From Bacillota bacterium (GTDB lineage Bacteria; Bacillota; Clostridia; Christensenellales; UMGS416): a DNA stretch of 64,000 nucleotides. A model generated the notes under the pieces. The model saw only the letters and a program-made list of their open reading frames with translations, was not told where the DNA came from and searched no databases. Below are positions 9,021-17,829 of the stretch, piece by piece. Location: assembly GCA_016281935.1 (NCBI GenBank), contig JAEEJN010000089.1, forward strand, positions 62,001-126,000. The letters run 5' to 3'. Position numbers and translations under genes: made by a program. Positions within the stretch are counted from its first letter, which is position 1, and every line of letters starts with the position of its first letter.

Positions 9021-9700
9021 TCCATGGCCTCCAGGATCTCCCTGACTTTTGCAAAAGCGGTTCTTCCGGAGTTGTATACCGGTACGCGTGTAGCACCGAG
9101 TTCCTTTTCAATGGCGGACATTGAGACCTGTGCCAGGACAATGGAGTCCACACGACGGCTCATGTCGTCGATTGCATCCATCAGCATACGGTTGTGGAGT
9201 GAGGTGTTGCCGGAACGCAGTGCCTTGAAGGCTTCGGACAGAAGCGCGGTCTCGACAGTGATCTCCTTTCCTGCGTCGCGTGCCGCTTCGCGAAGCAGCC
9301 GCTCAGATGACGGCATGGTGGAAGGAAGAGTACCGATGAGTCCTACCCGGCTGCCCTGCCGGACTGCCAGATCCATCATGGGACGGTCGATGTTCATGAT
9401 AGGAACATTGATCATGGGACGCGCATGTTCAGCTGCCTGGTTGAAGGTGGAACATCCGAGAAGGATCAGATCCGCACCGGCTTCTTCCATGAAATGACAG
9501 TAGGTGGCGAATTTGAAAAAGTTGACTTTCGGGATTGTGCCGACAGGAGCGGCAAGGTTATCACGCTGAATCGTGTCATCACCGAGATGTACGACCTGGA
9601 CTTCGGGGATGAACTCATCGATGTAGGGCTGTACGGTCTGTGCTGTAAAAACGGCTGCGTGAATGATCGCCAGCGTTTTTTGGGATAAGTCTCTGGACAT
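9017..9700 (-). CDS. Aspartate/glutamate racemase-superfamily protein
   Basis: The 227-residue protein has the Asp/Glu/hydantoin racemase layout, with the first catalytic cysteine in LLGCSTF (Cys83). The second half, where two-cysteine racemases have LGC, reads VLAQVSMSA, so the partner cysteine is missing. Subgroups with a single cysteine are known in this superfamily, including decarboxylases and isomerases, so racemase activity should not be assumed. The ATG at 9700 is chosen for its AGGAGG 6 nt upstream. First gene of a two-gene operon with the GH39 enzyme. Confidence 0.8.
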   Translation of the reverse strand: MSRDLSQKTLAIIHAAVFTAQTVQPYIDEFIPEVQVVHLGDDTIQRDNLAAPVGTIPKVNFFKFATYCHFMEEAGADLILLGCSTFNQAAEHARPMINVPIMNIDRPMMDLAVRQGSRVGLIGTLPSTMPSSERLLREAARDAGKEITVETALLSEAFKALRSGNTSLHNRMLMDAIDDMSRRVDSIVLAQVSMSAIEKELGATRVPVYNSGRTAFAKVREILEAME

Positions 9701-9737
9701 GATAGAACCTCCTTGAGTGACCTGTATCATCGGCTTC

Positions 9738-9766
9738 AGTATACTCTAGTCGAGTGCTTTTGAAAA
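9738..9766 (-). promoter_or_regulatory. Promoter of racemase-like/GH39 operon
   Basis: On the minus strand TTTTCA, 17 nt, TATACT. The -35 element is imperfect. It nearly abuts the divergent promoter at 9773. Confidence 0.5.
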
Positions 9767-9772
9767 GCCGGA

Positions 9773-9801
9773 TTGACATAAATCTGCCAATCAGAGATAA
9801 T
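9773..9801 (+). promoter_or_regulatory. Promoter of the nadE operon
   Basis: TTGACA (9773-9778), 17-nt spacer, GATAAT (9796-9801). Its -35 box lies six bases from the -35 of the divergent GH39 operon promoter, so a shared regulator could act on both. Confidence 0.7.
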
Positions 9802-9823
9802 GGAGCATATGGAGGAAATGCCC

Positions 9824-10642
9824 GTGGAAATAGGATACTGTGTCAATATGGTGGCATCCGAGTTTGACCGTACCGGTATCGGGATGGATATGGCTGCCGC
9901 CGTGTACGATGAGATGTATGATTATGCTGAGCTCCCGCTTGCACAGATGATGGCACTGTCCGACAGCGATTTCCGGCGTGACGTGCTTGAGTTTGTTCGG
10001 GATCGGGGCATACGGGTTGCGGCATGCAACAATTTCGCGCCGGCAAGTCTCAGGCTTACCGGACCGGATGCACAGCCGAACGAGGCCGCGGATTATGCTG
10101 TGCGTGCTTTGGACCGCGCCGCTGCGTTAGGAGCGGATACCATCGTTTTCGGGTCTTCCGGTGCCAGAAACAGTCCGGCTTTTTTCCCGAAGGAAAGAGC
10201 AATCGATCAGCTGGCTTTCTTTCTTCATTATCTCGGTGAGGAAGCTGAAAAGAGAAAACTCTGCATTGCGATAGAACCTTTGAACAGGGGAGAGAGCAAC
10301 CTTGTCAATACTCTGGAGGAAGGTTTTCAGCTGATGAGCGCAGCAGACCATCCTTCTGTCGGAGTGCTTGCAGACAGTTATCATTTCCTCCTTGGGAGAG
10401 AAGATTTCACAAGCCTGAAAGATCGGGCATCTCAACTGAAACATGTGCACTTGGCACAGCCTCTGGGCAGGAGCCTTCCTTTGGAACCGGAGGAACTGTT
10501 TGATGGATTTATGGAAGCATTGCAGTCCGGAGGATATGACGGACGCATGTCTATCGAAGCTTATTGTCAGGGTTCGTTCAGGGAACTGGCCGGCAGGGCC
10601 AGAAACCGCCTGATGGACGAATGGAACAGGAGAATGATATGA
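9824..10642 (+). CDS. Sugar phosphate isomerase/epimerase-like TIM-barrel protein
   Basis: A 272-residue protein of the xylose isomerase-like/AP endonuclease 2 TIM-barrel superfamily. Candidate metal ligands are visible in IEPLNRGESN, VLADSYHFLL, KHVHLAQP and MSIEAYC. I choose the GTG at 9824: GGAGG at 9811-9815 is 8 nt away, whereas the ATG at 9818 is only 2 nt from it and the ATG at 9800 overlaps the promoter. It is the first of four overlapping genes, followed by nadE with an ATGA junction. Substrate is unknown; the family covers hydroxypyruvate, tagatose, inosose and related isomerases. Confidence 0.8.
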   Translation: MEIGYCVNMVASEFDRTGIGMDMAAAVYDEMYDYAELPLAQMMALSDSDFRRDVLEFVRDRGIRVAACNNFAPASLRLTGPDAQPNEAADYAVRALDRAAALGADTIVFGSSGARNSPAFFPKERAIDQLAFFLHYLGEEAEKRKLCIAIEPLNRGESNLVNTLEEGFQLMSAADHPSVGVLADSYHFLLGREDFTSLKDRASQLKHVHLAQPLGRSLPLEPEELFDGFMEALQSGGYDGRMSIEAYCQGSFRELAGRARNRLMDEWNRRMI

Positions 10643-11385
10643 GAGATTATGAAAAAGAGACTTCCGCGAGGATCGCTTTTATCAAAGAAAGGCTAGCGGA
10701 TGCCCATGCTGACGGAATCATCTATGGAAACAGCGGCGGCAAAGACTGCACACTGGTCGGTATACTGTGCAAGATGGCCTGCGATAATACCGTAGGCGTC
10801 GTCATGCCCTGCCAGAGCAGCCGGAATTATGGGTCTGACATGCAGGATGCTTTTACAGCTGCAGCTCAATACGGCATTGAAACACTGACGGTCGATCTGA
10901 GCGCGGTCAAGGAACAGTTTATGACGGCACTTGGTGAAGCGGGGACCATTACGGATGCAGCCTCGTCCAATATCAACCCCCGCCTGCGTATGACGACACT
11001 GTATGCTCTTGGCCAGTCACGGAATGCGCTTGTTGCCGGTACGGGCAACCGTAGTGAACGCTACATGGGCTACTTCACTAAATGGGGAGACGGAGCATGT
11101 GATTTCAATCCCATTGCAGATCTTACTGTGGAAGAGATCTATGAGTATCTGGCCTATTTCGATGCTCCTCTTTCGATTCGGACAAAAGCTCCTTCTGCGG
11201 GCCTGTATGAAGGCCAGACGGACGAAGATCAGATGGGAGTCAGTTATCAGGCAATCGATGATATGCTTTTGAGAGGAATCAGAAATGAAGGTTCCGAGGG
11301 TATCATTGAACGCGCTCATCGTGTGACCGCGCATAAAAGACGCCCGATTCCGTTGTATGCTGATCCTGACGGAGAGAAAGAATGA
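10639..11385 (+). CDS. nadE: NH3-dependent NAD+ synthetase
   Basis: Amidates deamido-NAD to NAD+ using ATP and ammonia. The 248-residue protein carries the N-type ATP pyrophosphatase P-loop as YGNSGGKDCT (about 29-38), with Cys where SGGxDS has Ser, then AGTGNRSE and the KAPSAGLYEGQTDE loop typical of NadE. There is no glutaminase domain, so free ammonia is the nitrogen donor. The ATG at 10639 overlaps the previous stop (ATGA), and its own stop overlaps the next start in the same way. The cluster is therefore translationally coupled. Confidence 0.92.
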   Translation: MRDYEKETSARIAFIKERLADAHADGIIYGNSGGKDCTLVGILCKMACDNTVGVVMPCQSSRNYGSDMQDAFTAAAQYGIETLTVDLSAVKEQFMTALGEAGTITDAASSNINPRLRMTTLYALGQSRNALVAGTGNRSERYMGYFTKWGDGACDFNPIADLTVEEIYEYLAYFDAPLSIRTKAPSAGLYEGQTDEDQMGVSYQAIDDMLLRGIRNEGSEGIIERAHRVTAHKRRPIPLYADPDGEKE

Positions 11386-11723
11386 ACATTCAGATCTTTG
11401 GGAGAAGCAAGTCTTTCGATACGCAGAAAGCACAGCGCTACTTTAAGGAACGTCGAATCCGTTTCCAGTATATTGATCTGAAAGAAAAGGCTATGTCCGC
11501 GGGTGAACTGCGTTCCGTTCGCGCGGCGGTCGGTGACCTGAATCTTCTCATAGACGACAAAGCAAAAAACTCGGAAGATTCCTGGATGCTGTATCTCGGT
11601 GATCCCAGGTCGATTGAAGACAAGCTGCTTGAACATCAGGAGTTCCTGAAGGTGCCGATCGTCCGTAACGGGCGGCAGGCTACAGTAGGATACTGTCCGG
11701 AGGTTTGGAAGACATGGGAGTAA
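11382..11723 (+). CDS. ArsC/Spx-family protein lacking the active-site cysteine
   Basis: A 113-residue thioredoxin-fold protein of the ArsC/YffB/Spx group. The N-terminal strand-loop reads IFGRSKSFDTQKA, where relatives have a cysteine before the helix (pattern GxxxCxxxxKA). Here the position is Ser, and the only Cys is near the C-terminus (GYCPEVW). The basic-residue element KVPIVRNG, typical of the C-terminal beta-hairpin, is kept. Without the redox cysteine it is unlikely to be an arsenate reductase. It sits between nadE (4-nt overlap) and exonuclease III (10-nt overlap). Function unknown. Confidence 0.8.
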   Translation: MNIQIFGRSKSFDTQKAQRYFKERRIRFQYIDLKEKAMSAGELRSVRAAVGDLNLLIDDKAKNSEDSWMLYLGDPRSIEDKLLEHQEFLKVPIVRNGRQATVGYCPEVWKTWE

Positions 11724-12481
11724 AAAGAATCTTTTCCTGGAATGTGAACGGACTCCGTGCCTGTATGAACAAGGGATTCATGGAGTTCCTGAAAAACAGT
11801 GATGCGGACTGCGTATGCCTTCAGGAAACAAAAATGCAGCCTGAGCAGGCTGCCTGGGACTGGGATGAATACACAGCTCACTGGTTCAGCGCTGAAAGAA
11901 AAGGATATTCCGGTACGGCGCTTCTGGAAAGAATCGCCCCGGTCATGATAACGACGGGATTTCCTCAGGATTATACGGATCATCCTCAGGAAGGCAGGAT
12001 CATCACGGCAGAGTATCCGGATTTTTATCTTGTCTGTGCCTATGTTCCGAACGCACAGGAAGGACTGGCCCGCCTGCCGTACAGACTCCACTTCGAAGAA
12101 GATCTGAGACGATATCTCCACGTGCTCGACCAGACAAAGCCGGTCATTTACTGCGGAGATTTGAACGTTGCTTTCCAGCCGATCGATCTTTCGCATCCTG
12201 AAGCAAATCGGGGCAATCCCGGCTATTCAGATGAGGAACGTGCTGAGATGGGAAAACTCCAGGATTCCGGATTCGCAGATGTGTTCCGTGAATTGTATCC
12301 GGACAGGAAGGAAGCCTATACCTGGTGGAGTTACCGTATGCGGGCAAGAGAGCGGAACGTGGGATGGAGGATCGATTACTTTCTTGTGTCCCGAAGGTTC
12401 ATGGACAGGATCCAGGACTGTGTGATTCATGATGAGGTCATGGGTTCCGATCATTGTCCGATAGAACTTATCCTGAAATAG
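11714..12481 (+). CDS. Exodeoxyribonuclease III / AP endonuclease
   Basis: Class II AP endonuclease of the ExoIII (XthA/ExoA) family, which cleaves 5' of abasic sites. The 255-residue protein shows the metal and catalytic motifs in order: FSWNVNGLRA, LQETKMQ, YCGDLNVA, YTWWSYR and GSDHCPIEL. The ATG at 11714 is supported by GGAGG 10 nt upstream; a TTG at 11705 is too close. The gene overlaps the ArsC-like gene and ends the four-gene operon. Two uracil-DNA glycosylase-type genes lie far downstream (58.8-60.0 kb) and could supply abasic sites to it. Confidence 0.94.
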   Translation: MGVKRIFSWNVNGLRACMNKGFMEFLKNSDADCVCLQETKMQPEQAAWDWDEYTAHWFSAERKGYSGTALLERIAPVMITTGFPQDYTDHPQEGRIITAEYPDFYLVCAYVPNAQEGLARLPYRLHFEEDLRRYLHVLDQTKPVIYCGDLNVAFQPIDLSHPEANRGNPGYSDEERAEMGKLQDSGFADVFRELYPDRKEAYTWWSYRMRARERNVGWRIDYFLVSRRFMDRIQDCVIHDEVMGSDHCPIELILK

Positions 12482-12495
12482 CGATCAATGAACAA

Positions 12496-12530
12496 CGGCG
12501 GTACGGCCTGATGGCTGTACCGCCGATTCT
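12496..12530 (+). terminator. Probable terminator after the nadE operon
   Basis: CGGCGGTAC pairs with GTACCGCCG around GGCCTGATGGCT. The tail GATTCTGTTGTT is only moderately T-rich. Confidence 0.6.
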
Positions 12531-12577
12531 GTTGTTGAAAAAACGATATACCGTTCTGCGTGATATCGGTGATTTGG

Positions 12578-13138
12578 TTACCTGATCTTCACTGAAACGA
12601 TGACCGGCTGATATTCCGGGGGAACTGTACCGTTTTTGTCGATGACAGGCGTATTGGCTGCGATGGCATCCACGATCTCGATTCCGGAAGTCACATGCCC
12701 GAAGGCGGCATACTGTCCATCAAGGAATACAGAATCCTGATGTACGATGAAGAACTGACTGCTCGCGCTGTCATAACTGATGTTGTTGCGTGCCATTGAG
12801 ATCACGCCGCGGGTATGCGATATGGGATTCTTCACACCGTTGACGGCAAACTCTCCCTTGATAGTTTCGGAAGAACCGCCTCTCCCGGTTCCGGTGGGAT
12901 CGCCGCCCTGGATCATGAACCCATAGATCACGCGATGAAAAGTCAGTCCGTCATAGAATCCGGATTTAGCGAGTTTGACGAAATTATCCACCGTTTTGGG
13001 CGCGGCGGATCTGTCCAGTTCCACCGTAATGATGCCGTAGCCCTGCACTTCGATCTCCGCAACGGGATTCTTTTTGGAACAGGCGGGCAGAACCAGACAC
13101 AGAAAAGCAAGAATCAGAACGATTGCTGTTTTTTTCAT
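12578..13138 (-). CDS. Cyclophilin-type peptidyl-prolyl isomerase, lipoprotein
   Basis: The 186-residue protein starts with a lipoprotein signal ending LPAC (Cys20), so the mature form should sit on the outer face of the membrane. The cyclophilin domain keeps FHRVI, GFMIQGGDPTGTG, and the Gln/Phe pair in SQFFI. The loop HQDSVFLDGQYAAFG matches bacterial single-domain cyclophilins. It probably aids folding of exported proteins. The ATG at 13138 has AGGAGG upstream. This site overlaps the end of the MATE gene, whose stop codon is 2 nt before the start, so the two are co-transcribed. Confidence 0.92.
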   Translation of the reverse strand: MKKTAIVLILAFLCLVLPACSKKNPVAEIEVQGYGIITVELDRSAAPKTVDNFVKLAKSGFYDGLTFHRVIYGFMIQGGDPTGTGRGGSSETIKGEFAVNGVKNPISHTRGVISMARNNISYDSASSQFFIVHQDSVFLDGQYAAFGHVTSGIEIVDAIAANTPVIDKNGTVPPEYQPVIVSVKIR

Positions 13139-13140
13139 TT

Positions 13141-14514
13141 TCAAACCTCCTGAGTGTTGAGTCCGGAACCGCCGGAAATGCCTTTGCTTTTCCGAACCAT
13201 GAGATAACTGATCAGATGACCGGCGGCAGCAAGAGACCATGAGGCGGGATAGCAGCCATACAGGACCCGGATCGTGGGATACCAGGCGAAGACGGTATAC
13301 AGCCAGATGATGCGGAACACGCAGCAGCCCACAAGCGTGATCAGCATGGGAGCGATGGAATAGCCCATGCCTCTCATGACGCCGGGAACGGTGTTCATGA
13401 TGCCGCAGGTGAAGTAGACGATCATCATAACGTTGACTTTTATGACTCCCAACTCTATGACTTCGGGGTCACTGGTATAGATGGACAGAAGCGGACGGGA
13501 GAACAGCATCATGGCGCCGCCCAACAGGATCCAGGTGATAAAGACAAAGACCAGATCCACTTTCACGATCGAATCCACCCTCTTCGGGTTACCGGCTCCT
13601 ATGTTCTGACCGGTGAAAGTGATTGCAGCATTGTAATAAGCATTCATGGTCGTTCCCACCATGCCTTCCAGATTGCTGGCTGCGGAAGAAGCTGCCACAA
13701 GAGTGGAGCCGAAAGAATTGACAGCGGACTGGATGAGGACGTTGGAGATTGAGAACAGTGTTCCCTGCATGCCTGCGGGAAGCCCGATCCGAACAAGGCT
13801 CTTGAGCTTCTCAGGATCCAGCTGCATCTTTTTCCAGAAGAACCGGATACAGCCGTCCGAGTGAAGCAGACAGAGCATGAGCAGGACGACAGAGAGATAC
13901 TGAGATACAACTGTGGCGATTGCAACTCCCGCAACGCTCATCCGGAACGCGATTACGAAAATGAGATTCAGGATGACATTGACGATTCCGCTGATGATCA
14001 GATAATACATCGGACGCTTGGAATCGCCTACAGCTCTCAGGACTGCGGCCCCGAAATTGTATACCATGTTTGCAGGCATTCCGAGAAAATAGATTCTCAT
14101 ATATAGAGCTGAAAGGTCAAGAATGTTGTCGGGCGTTCCCATCAGAGAAAGAAGAGGACGGCAGAAAATGATGCCTACTGCACCGACGAACAGACCGCCA
14201 AGTATGGAAACGGTTATAGAAGTGTGAACAGATCGGGACACGTCGGCGGGCCGGTCTGCACCGTAATCCTGAGCGACGATGACACTCGTACCGACAGACA
14301 ATCCCATGAATAGATTAACGAGCAGATTGATGAGAGCCCCGGTCGCTCCGACCGCTCCCAGTGCGTTGCTGCCTGCGTATCTTCCGACTACGACCATGTC
14401 TGCAGCATTGAACAGCAGCTGGAGAAGATTCATGGCCATAATGGGCAGAGCGAATATGAGCATGTTCTTCAGCAGCGGCCCATGAATCATATCGATATCG
14501 GAATGCCTTTTCAT
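13141..14514 (-). CDS. MATE family efflux transporter
   Basis: A 457-residue polytopic protein with about 12 hydrophobic helices in two halves. It has the MATE N-terminal pattern GPLLKNMLIFALPIMAMN and the ADMVVVGRYAG segment of helix 2. Family members export cationic drugs or metabolites using Na+ or H+ gradients; the substrate is unknown. A GAGAGG site precedes the start. It is the first gene of an operon with the cyclophilin lipoprotein. Confidence 0.9.
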   Translation of the reverse strand: MKRHSDIDMIHGPLLKNMLIFALPIMAMNLLQLLFNAADMVVVGRYAGSNALGAVGATGALINLLVNLFMGLSVGTSVIVAQDYGADRPADVSRSVHTSITVSILGGLFVGAVGIIFCRPLLSLMGTPDNILDLSALYMRIYFLGMPANMVYNFGAAVLRAVGDSKRPMYYLIISGIVNVILNLIFVIAFRMSVAGVAIATVVSQYLSVVLLMLCLLHSDGCIRFFWKKMQLDPEKLKSLVRIGLPAGMQGTLFSISNVLIQSAVNSFGSTLVAASSAASNLEGMVGTTMNAYYNAAITFTGQNIGAGNPKRVDSIVKVDLVFVFITWILLGGAMMLFSRPLLSIYTSDPEVIELGVIKVNVMMIVYFTCGIMNTVPGVMRGMGYSIAPMLITLVGCCVFRIIWLYTVFAWYPTIRVLYGCYPASWSLAAAGHLISYLMVRKSKGISGGSGLNTQEV

Positions 14515-14551
14515 TGGAACCTCTCTCCGTAAGACTCACTGTAACGATACT

Positions 14552-14557
14552 ATTATA
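14552..14557 (-). promoter_or_regulatory. -10 element for MATE/cyclophilin operon
   Basis: TATAAT on the minus strand, about 40 nt before the MATE start codon. The -35 region is weak. Confidence 0.5.
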
Positions 14558-14704
14558 TCAGAACTCTATCGGTCCGTATGTTGTGGGAATACACGAAATT
14601 TGACTGGCGATACTGATGCGGAAAACAGGCTGAAATCGTTCTCAGAGGACTTTGCCCCTAAGCTCTGCATAGCCTGTCGCGTCCGGAAGAGAGGTTTTTT
14701 GCAA
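14558..14704. other. Gap between MATE promoter and NUDIX terminator
   Basis: No open frame with a ribosome site and no RNA family that I recognise. A 6-bp inverted repeat (CAGGCT/AGCCTG at about 14627-14674) is the only visible structure. Confidence 0.4.
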
Positions 14705-14752
14705 AAGAGAACGTCCCTGCATCCATCAGTAATCTGACGGATGCGGAGACGT
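14705..14752 (-). terminator. Rho-independent terminator after NUDIX gene
   Basis: On the minus strand a long imperfect stem (14711-14752) with the core CATCCGTCAG/CTGATGGATG and loop ATTA is followed by TTCTCTTTT. Confidence 0.75.
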
Positions 14753-14785
14753 GCCAGAATGCGCAGCGTGCATGAGATGCAAGGG

Positions 14786-15316
14786 TCAGGAGCAGAGCAA
14801 GCTGTGTGCCATGAGGATCGCAGTCACGGTCTTGCTGTCTTGAAGCTCACCGTTCATGACCCGCCTGAACAGCTGTTCCAGAGGCTGCACTTCCACGGAT
14901 ACCCATTCGTCTTCGTCCGGATGGGCTGTTCCGCGGTGAAGTCCGGTCGCAAGATAGATGTGAACAATCTCCTGATCGTATGCAGCGGCAGGATACTGAC
15001 TGACCAGATGTTTCCAGTTGTTCGCACTGAGTCCGGTCTCTTCTTCCAGTTCCCGCTTTGCAGCTTCGAGAGGATCTTCTCCGGGTTCCAGCTTGCCTGC
15101 GGGAATCTCCAGAGTATCTCTTCCTATCGCAATGCGGTCCTGGCGAACCAGATAGACGTTCCCTTCTTCGTCAACAGGGATGCAGGCGGAAGCGCCTGGG
15201 TGCAGAAGAACCTCATAGACTCCCTGTTTTCCGTCCGGTTTTTCGATCAGCCAGTGTTCTAGTGTGACGACTTTCCCGTCAAACCGGCGGGTTTTATGTA
15301 AAACTTTTTCTCGCAT
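14786..15316 (-). CDS. NUDIX hydrolase, ADP-ribose pyrophosphatase type
   Basis: A 176-residue protein with a complete Nudix box (G-x5-E-x7-RELEEETGL, about residues 73-95). It also has the N-terminal dimerisation strands and the IPAGKLEPGE lead-in typical of ADP-ribose pyrophosphatases (NudF/YqkG group). It would hydrolyse ADP-ribose to AMP and ribose 5-phosphate in the cytoplasm. The ATG at 15316 has AGGAGG 6 nt upstream; a longer frame to 15385 has no ribosome site. Single-gene unit with its own terminator. Confidence 0.9.
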   Translation of the reverse strand: MREKVLHKTRRFDGKVVTLEHWLIEKPDGKQGVYEVLLHPGASACIPVDEEGNVYLVRQDRIAIGRDTLEIPAGKLEPGEDPLEAAKRELEEETGLSANNWKHLVSQYPAAAYDQEIVHIYLATGLHRGTAHPDEDEWVSVEVQPLEQLFRRVMNGELQDSKTVTAILMAHSLLCS

Positions 15317-15338
15317 GTGCCCCTCCTGTTTCCAAATC

Positions 15339-15344
15339 AGTATA
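15339..15344 (-). promoter_or_regulatory. Extended -10 promoter of NUDIX gene
   Basis: TGC followed by TATACT on the minus strand, 23 nt before the start codon. The -35 is poor (TTCCAT). Confidence 0.5.
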
Positions 15345-15379
15345 GCACGCAAAGACGGTTCATGGAAGCCCGAAAGCGT

Positions 15380-15409
15380 TTGCATTTATGCAGGGTATAA
15401 TGATATAAT
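15380..15409 (+). promoter_or_regulatory. Promoter of lon
   Basis: TTGCAT, 18-nt spacer, TATAAT, with a second TATAAT overlapping in the spacer (15396-15401). No CIRCE or CtsR-like repeat was seen. Confidence 0.6.
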
Positions 15410-15458
15410 AACGTAACAATAACCAACTCTTGTCTGAAAGAGAATCAAGGAGAACTGA

Positions 15459-17774
15459 ATGGACGATATTCGTGTGACACTGCCTGTCATCGCTCTGCGC
15501 GGAGTGGTGGCTTTTCCGCAGCTGCCTACGATGCTCGATATTGCCAGAGAACGTTCGGCCACAGCGCTGAAATTGGCGATGGAAATGGACCGTAAGGTCA
15601 TTCTTGTGATGCAGAAACATATCGAAGTCGAAGAACCTCAGTCTTCGGATCTTCATACGATCGGCGTCACTGCACGTATCCTTCAGTTGGTGCACCCGCA
15701 GGGAGAAAACCTTCGCCTGATGGTGGAAGGAGAGGCTCGCGTGCGCCTGCTGTCCGTTTTCGAGAAAGACGGGAGCCTGTGGGCCGAAGCGGAATTCATA
15801 GGGCAGCTCATCCCGAATCCGGAGGATCCGGAATGCCAGGCCCACGTACGGCTGCTCACGGAGGCTTTTGAGACCTATGCGCAGATTTCCGGACGGCTGT
15901 CTCCGGAAATCGTTCTGTCTGCGATCGCTCAGCCGACACCCGCCCGCCTTACCGACTATCTTGCTTTCCATGCACTTCAGGATCCTGAAAAACGTCAGCA
16001 GGTCCTTTCGTGTGCTGATCTGTACAGACGCATGGAACTGACGCTGTCTCTGATCCGTGATGAGACCGAAATCCTCCGTGAAGAGAATCTGATCCAGGAT
16101 CAGGTGCGTGAAGAATTCGGGGAAAGACAGCGGGAGCAGTATCTGCGCGAGCAGATCCGTCAGATCCAGATCGAACTCGGGGACGACGACATGGCGGAAC
16201 TGGAGGCTTACCGGGAGAAGATCGAAGCCTCCCCCATGAATGAGGAAGCGAAGGAAAAAGCTGAGCGTGAACTGCACAGACTGGAACGCATGCCTGCCAA
16301 CATGCCGGAGTCGACCGTGCTCACAACGTGGCTGGACTGGATTCTGGATGTGCCCTGGGGGAAAATGACGGAAGATGATCTGGACCTCTCCCACGTGGAA
16401 CGCATTCTGAACGAGGATCATTATGGCCTGGAAAAAGTCAAGGAGAGGATCCTTGAGTATCTGGCGGCCAAACGTCTGTCCAACAACCAGCTCGGATCGA
16501 TCCTCTGTCTTGTCGGTCCTCCCGGAGTAGGAAAGACTTCCGTAGCTCGCTCTGTAGCAAGGGCGATGGGGCGGGAGTTTGTACGGGTTTCACTCGGCGG
16601 TCTGAGAGATGAAGCTGAGATCCGCGGGCACAGACGCACCTATGTAGGGGCTATTCCCGGATGTGTCATTTCTTCCCTGAAAAAAGCCGGGACGATGAAT
16701 CCCGTGTTTCTGTTCGATGAACTGGACAAGATGAGCCATGATTTCCGGGGCGATCCTGCGTCGGCCATGCTTGAAGTCCTGGACGGTGAACAGAATGTAG
16801 CCTTCAGAGATCTGTATCTGGATGTGCCTGTAGACCTGAGCCATGTGATGTTCCTGGCTACGGCAAACAATCTGGAGGGAATTCCCGAACCGCTTCGCGA
16901 CCGCATGGAGATCATCGAACTGGATGGTTATACCCAGCTTGAGAAAGCAGCGATCGGCAAACGGCATCTGTTCCCGAAACAGCGCAAACTGCAGGGCATT
17001 GAACCATCTCAACTGCGCCTTACCGATGCTGTCTATCCTCTGATCATCGACGGATATACGAGGGAAGCCGGCGTGCGTTCTCTGGAACGTCAGATCGGAA
17101 AGATCTGCAGACGGGCCGCGAAGAAGATCGTCGATATGGGAGAAGACCGCAAACGGATCGTAGTCGGTCGAAAGAACCTGGAAGAGTATCTTGGACCTGT
17201 ACGTTTCAGGAGAGAACCCGAGAGTACCAAGGACCTCATTGGTGTGGCTCATGGGCTCGCATGGACAAGCGTCGGAGGGGAGACTCTTGTGGTCGAAGTG
17301 TCTACGATGCCCGGTTCCGGAAAACTTGAACTTACGGGACAGCTGGGTGAAGTGATGAGAGAATCCGCTATGGCTGCCCTGTCTGGGATCCGTTCGCGTC
17401 AGGAACAGCTGTGTCTGCCGGAGGACTTCCATAAGAAACTGGATATCCATGTGCATGTACCTGAAGGCGCAGTGCCGAAGGATGGCCCCTCCGCAGGTAT
17501 TACAATGGCGACAGCCATGGTGTCAGCTCTGACCGGGAAGCCTGTACGAGGCGATCTGGCTATGACGGGAGAGATCACCCTGCGGGGAAGGGTTTTGCCC
17601 ATCGGAGGTCTCAAGGAAAAATCCATGGCAGCATACCGTGAAGGGATGAAACAGGTTCTTATTCCCAAAGGCAATATACCGGATCTGGAAGAGGTAGCCC
17701 CAGAAATCAAGGAAGGACTGGTGTTCACTCCGGTCTCTACCTTGGATGAAGTGCTTTCCATTGCACTTAGATGA
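15459..17774 (+). CDS. lon: ATP-dependent protease La (Lon)
   Basis: A cytoplasmic AAA+ serine protease that degrades misfolded and regulatory proteins. The 771-residue protein has the N-terminal LonN substrate-binding domain, a coiled-coil linker (about 190-260), the Walker [10 protein letters not shown] near 354, Walker B FLFDELDK, and the C-terminal protease domain. The catalytic dyad is Ser678 in KDGPSAG and Lys721 in [10 protein letters not shown]. The length matches family norms. The start has AAGGAG upstream. It is followed by a terminator and then engB, an order (lon-engB) seen across Bacillota. Confidence 0.97.
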   Translation: MDDIRVTLPVIALRGVVAFPQLPTMLDIARERSATALKLAMEMDRKVILVMQKHIEVEEPQSSDLHTIGVTARILQLVHPQGENLRLMVEGEARVRLLSVFEKDGSLWAEAEFIGQLIPNPEDPECQAHVRLLTEAFETYAQISGRLSPEIVLSAIAQPTPARLTDYLAFHALQDPEKRQQVLSCADLYRRMELTLSLIRDETEILREENLIQDQVREEFGERQREQYLREQIRQIQIELGDDDMAELEAYREKIEASPMNEEAKEKAERELHRLERMPANMPESTVLTTWLDWILDVPWGKMTEDDLDLSHVERILNEDHYGLEKVKERILEYLAAKRLSNNQLGSILCLVGPPGVGKTSVARSVARAMGREFVRVSLGGLRDEAEIRGHRRTYVGAIPGCVISSLKKAGTMNPVFLFDELDKMSHDFRGDPASAMLEVLDGEQNVAFRDLYLDVPVDLSHVMFLATANNLEGIPEPLRDRMEIIELDGYTQLEKAAIGKRHLFPKQRKLQGIEPSQLRLTDAVYPLIIDGYTREAGVRSLERQIGKICRRAAKKIVDMGEDRKRIVVGRKNLEEYLGPVRFRREPESTKDLIGVAHGLAWTSVGGETLVVEVSTMPGSGKLELTGQLGEVMRESAMAALSGIRSRQEQLCLPEDFHKKLDIHVHVPEGAVPKDGPSAGITMATAMVSALTGKPVRGDLAMTGEITLRGRVLPIGGLKEKSMAAYREGMKQVLIPKGNIPDLEEVAPEIKEGLVFTPVSTLDEVLSIALR

Positions 17775-17779
17775 AAAAA

Positions 17780-17814
17780 GGGCTCCGTTCTTCGGAGCCC
17801 TTTCCGTTTTGTTT
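17780..17814 (+). terminator. Terminator between lon and engB
   Basis: GGGCTCCG and CGGAGCCC with a 5-nt loop, followed by TTTCCGTTTTGTTT. It lies directly before the engB ribosome site, so engB expression may depend on read-through. Confidence 0.85.
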
Positions 17815-17829
17815 GAAAAGGAGTTAATT

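Noticed and set aside
12538-12562. Weak minus-strand terminator after the cyclophilin gene
   Set aside because: The hairpin has only four to five pairs, although a TTTTTT run follows. Not firm enough to list.
14600-14704. Possible structured RNA upstream of the MATE gene
   Set aside because: It lies upstream of the MATE -10 and downstream of the NUDIX terminator on that strand, and matches no riboswitch consensus I know.
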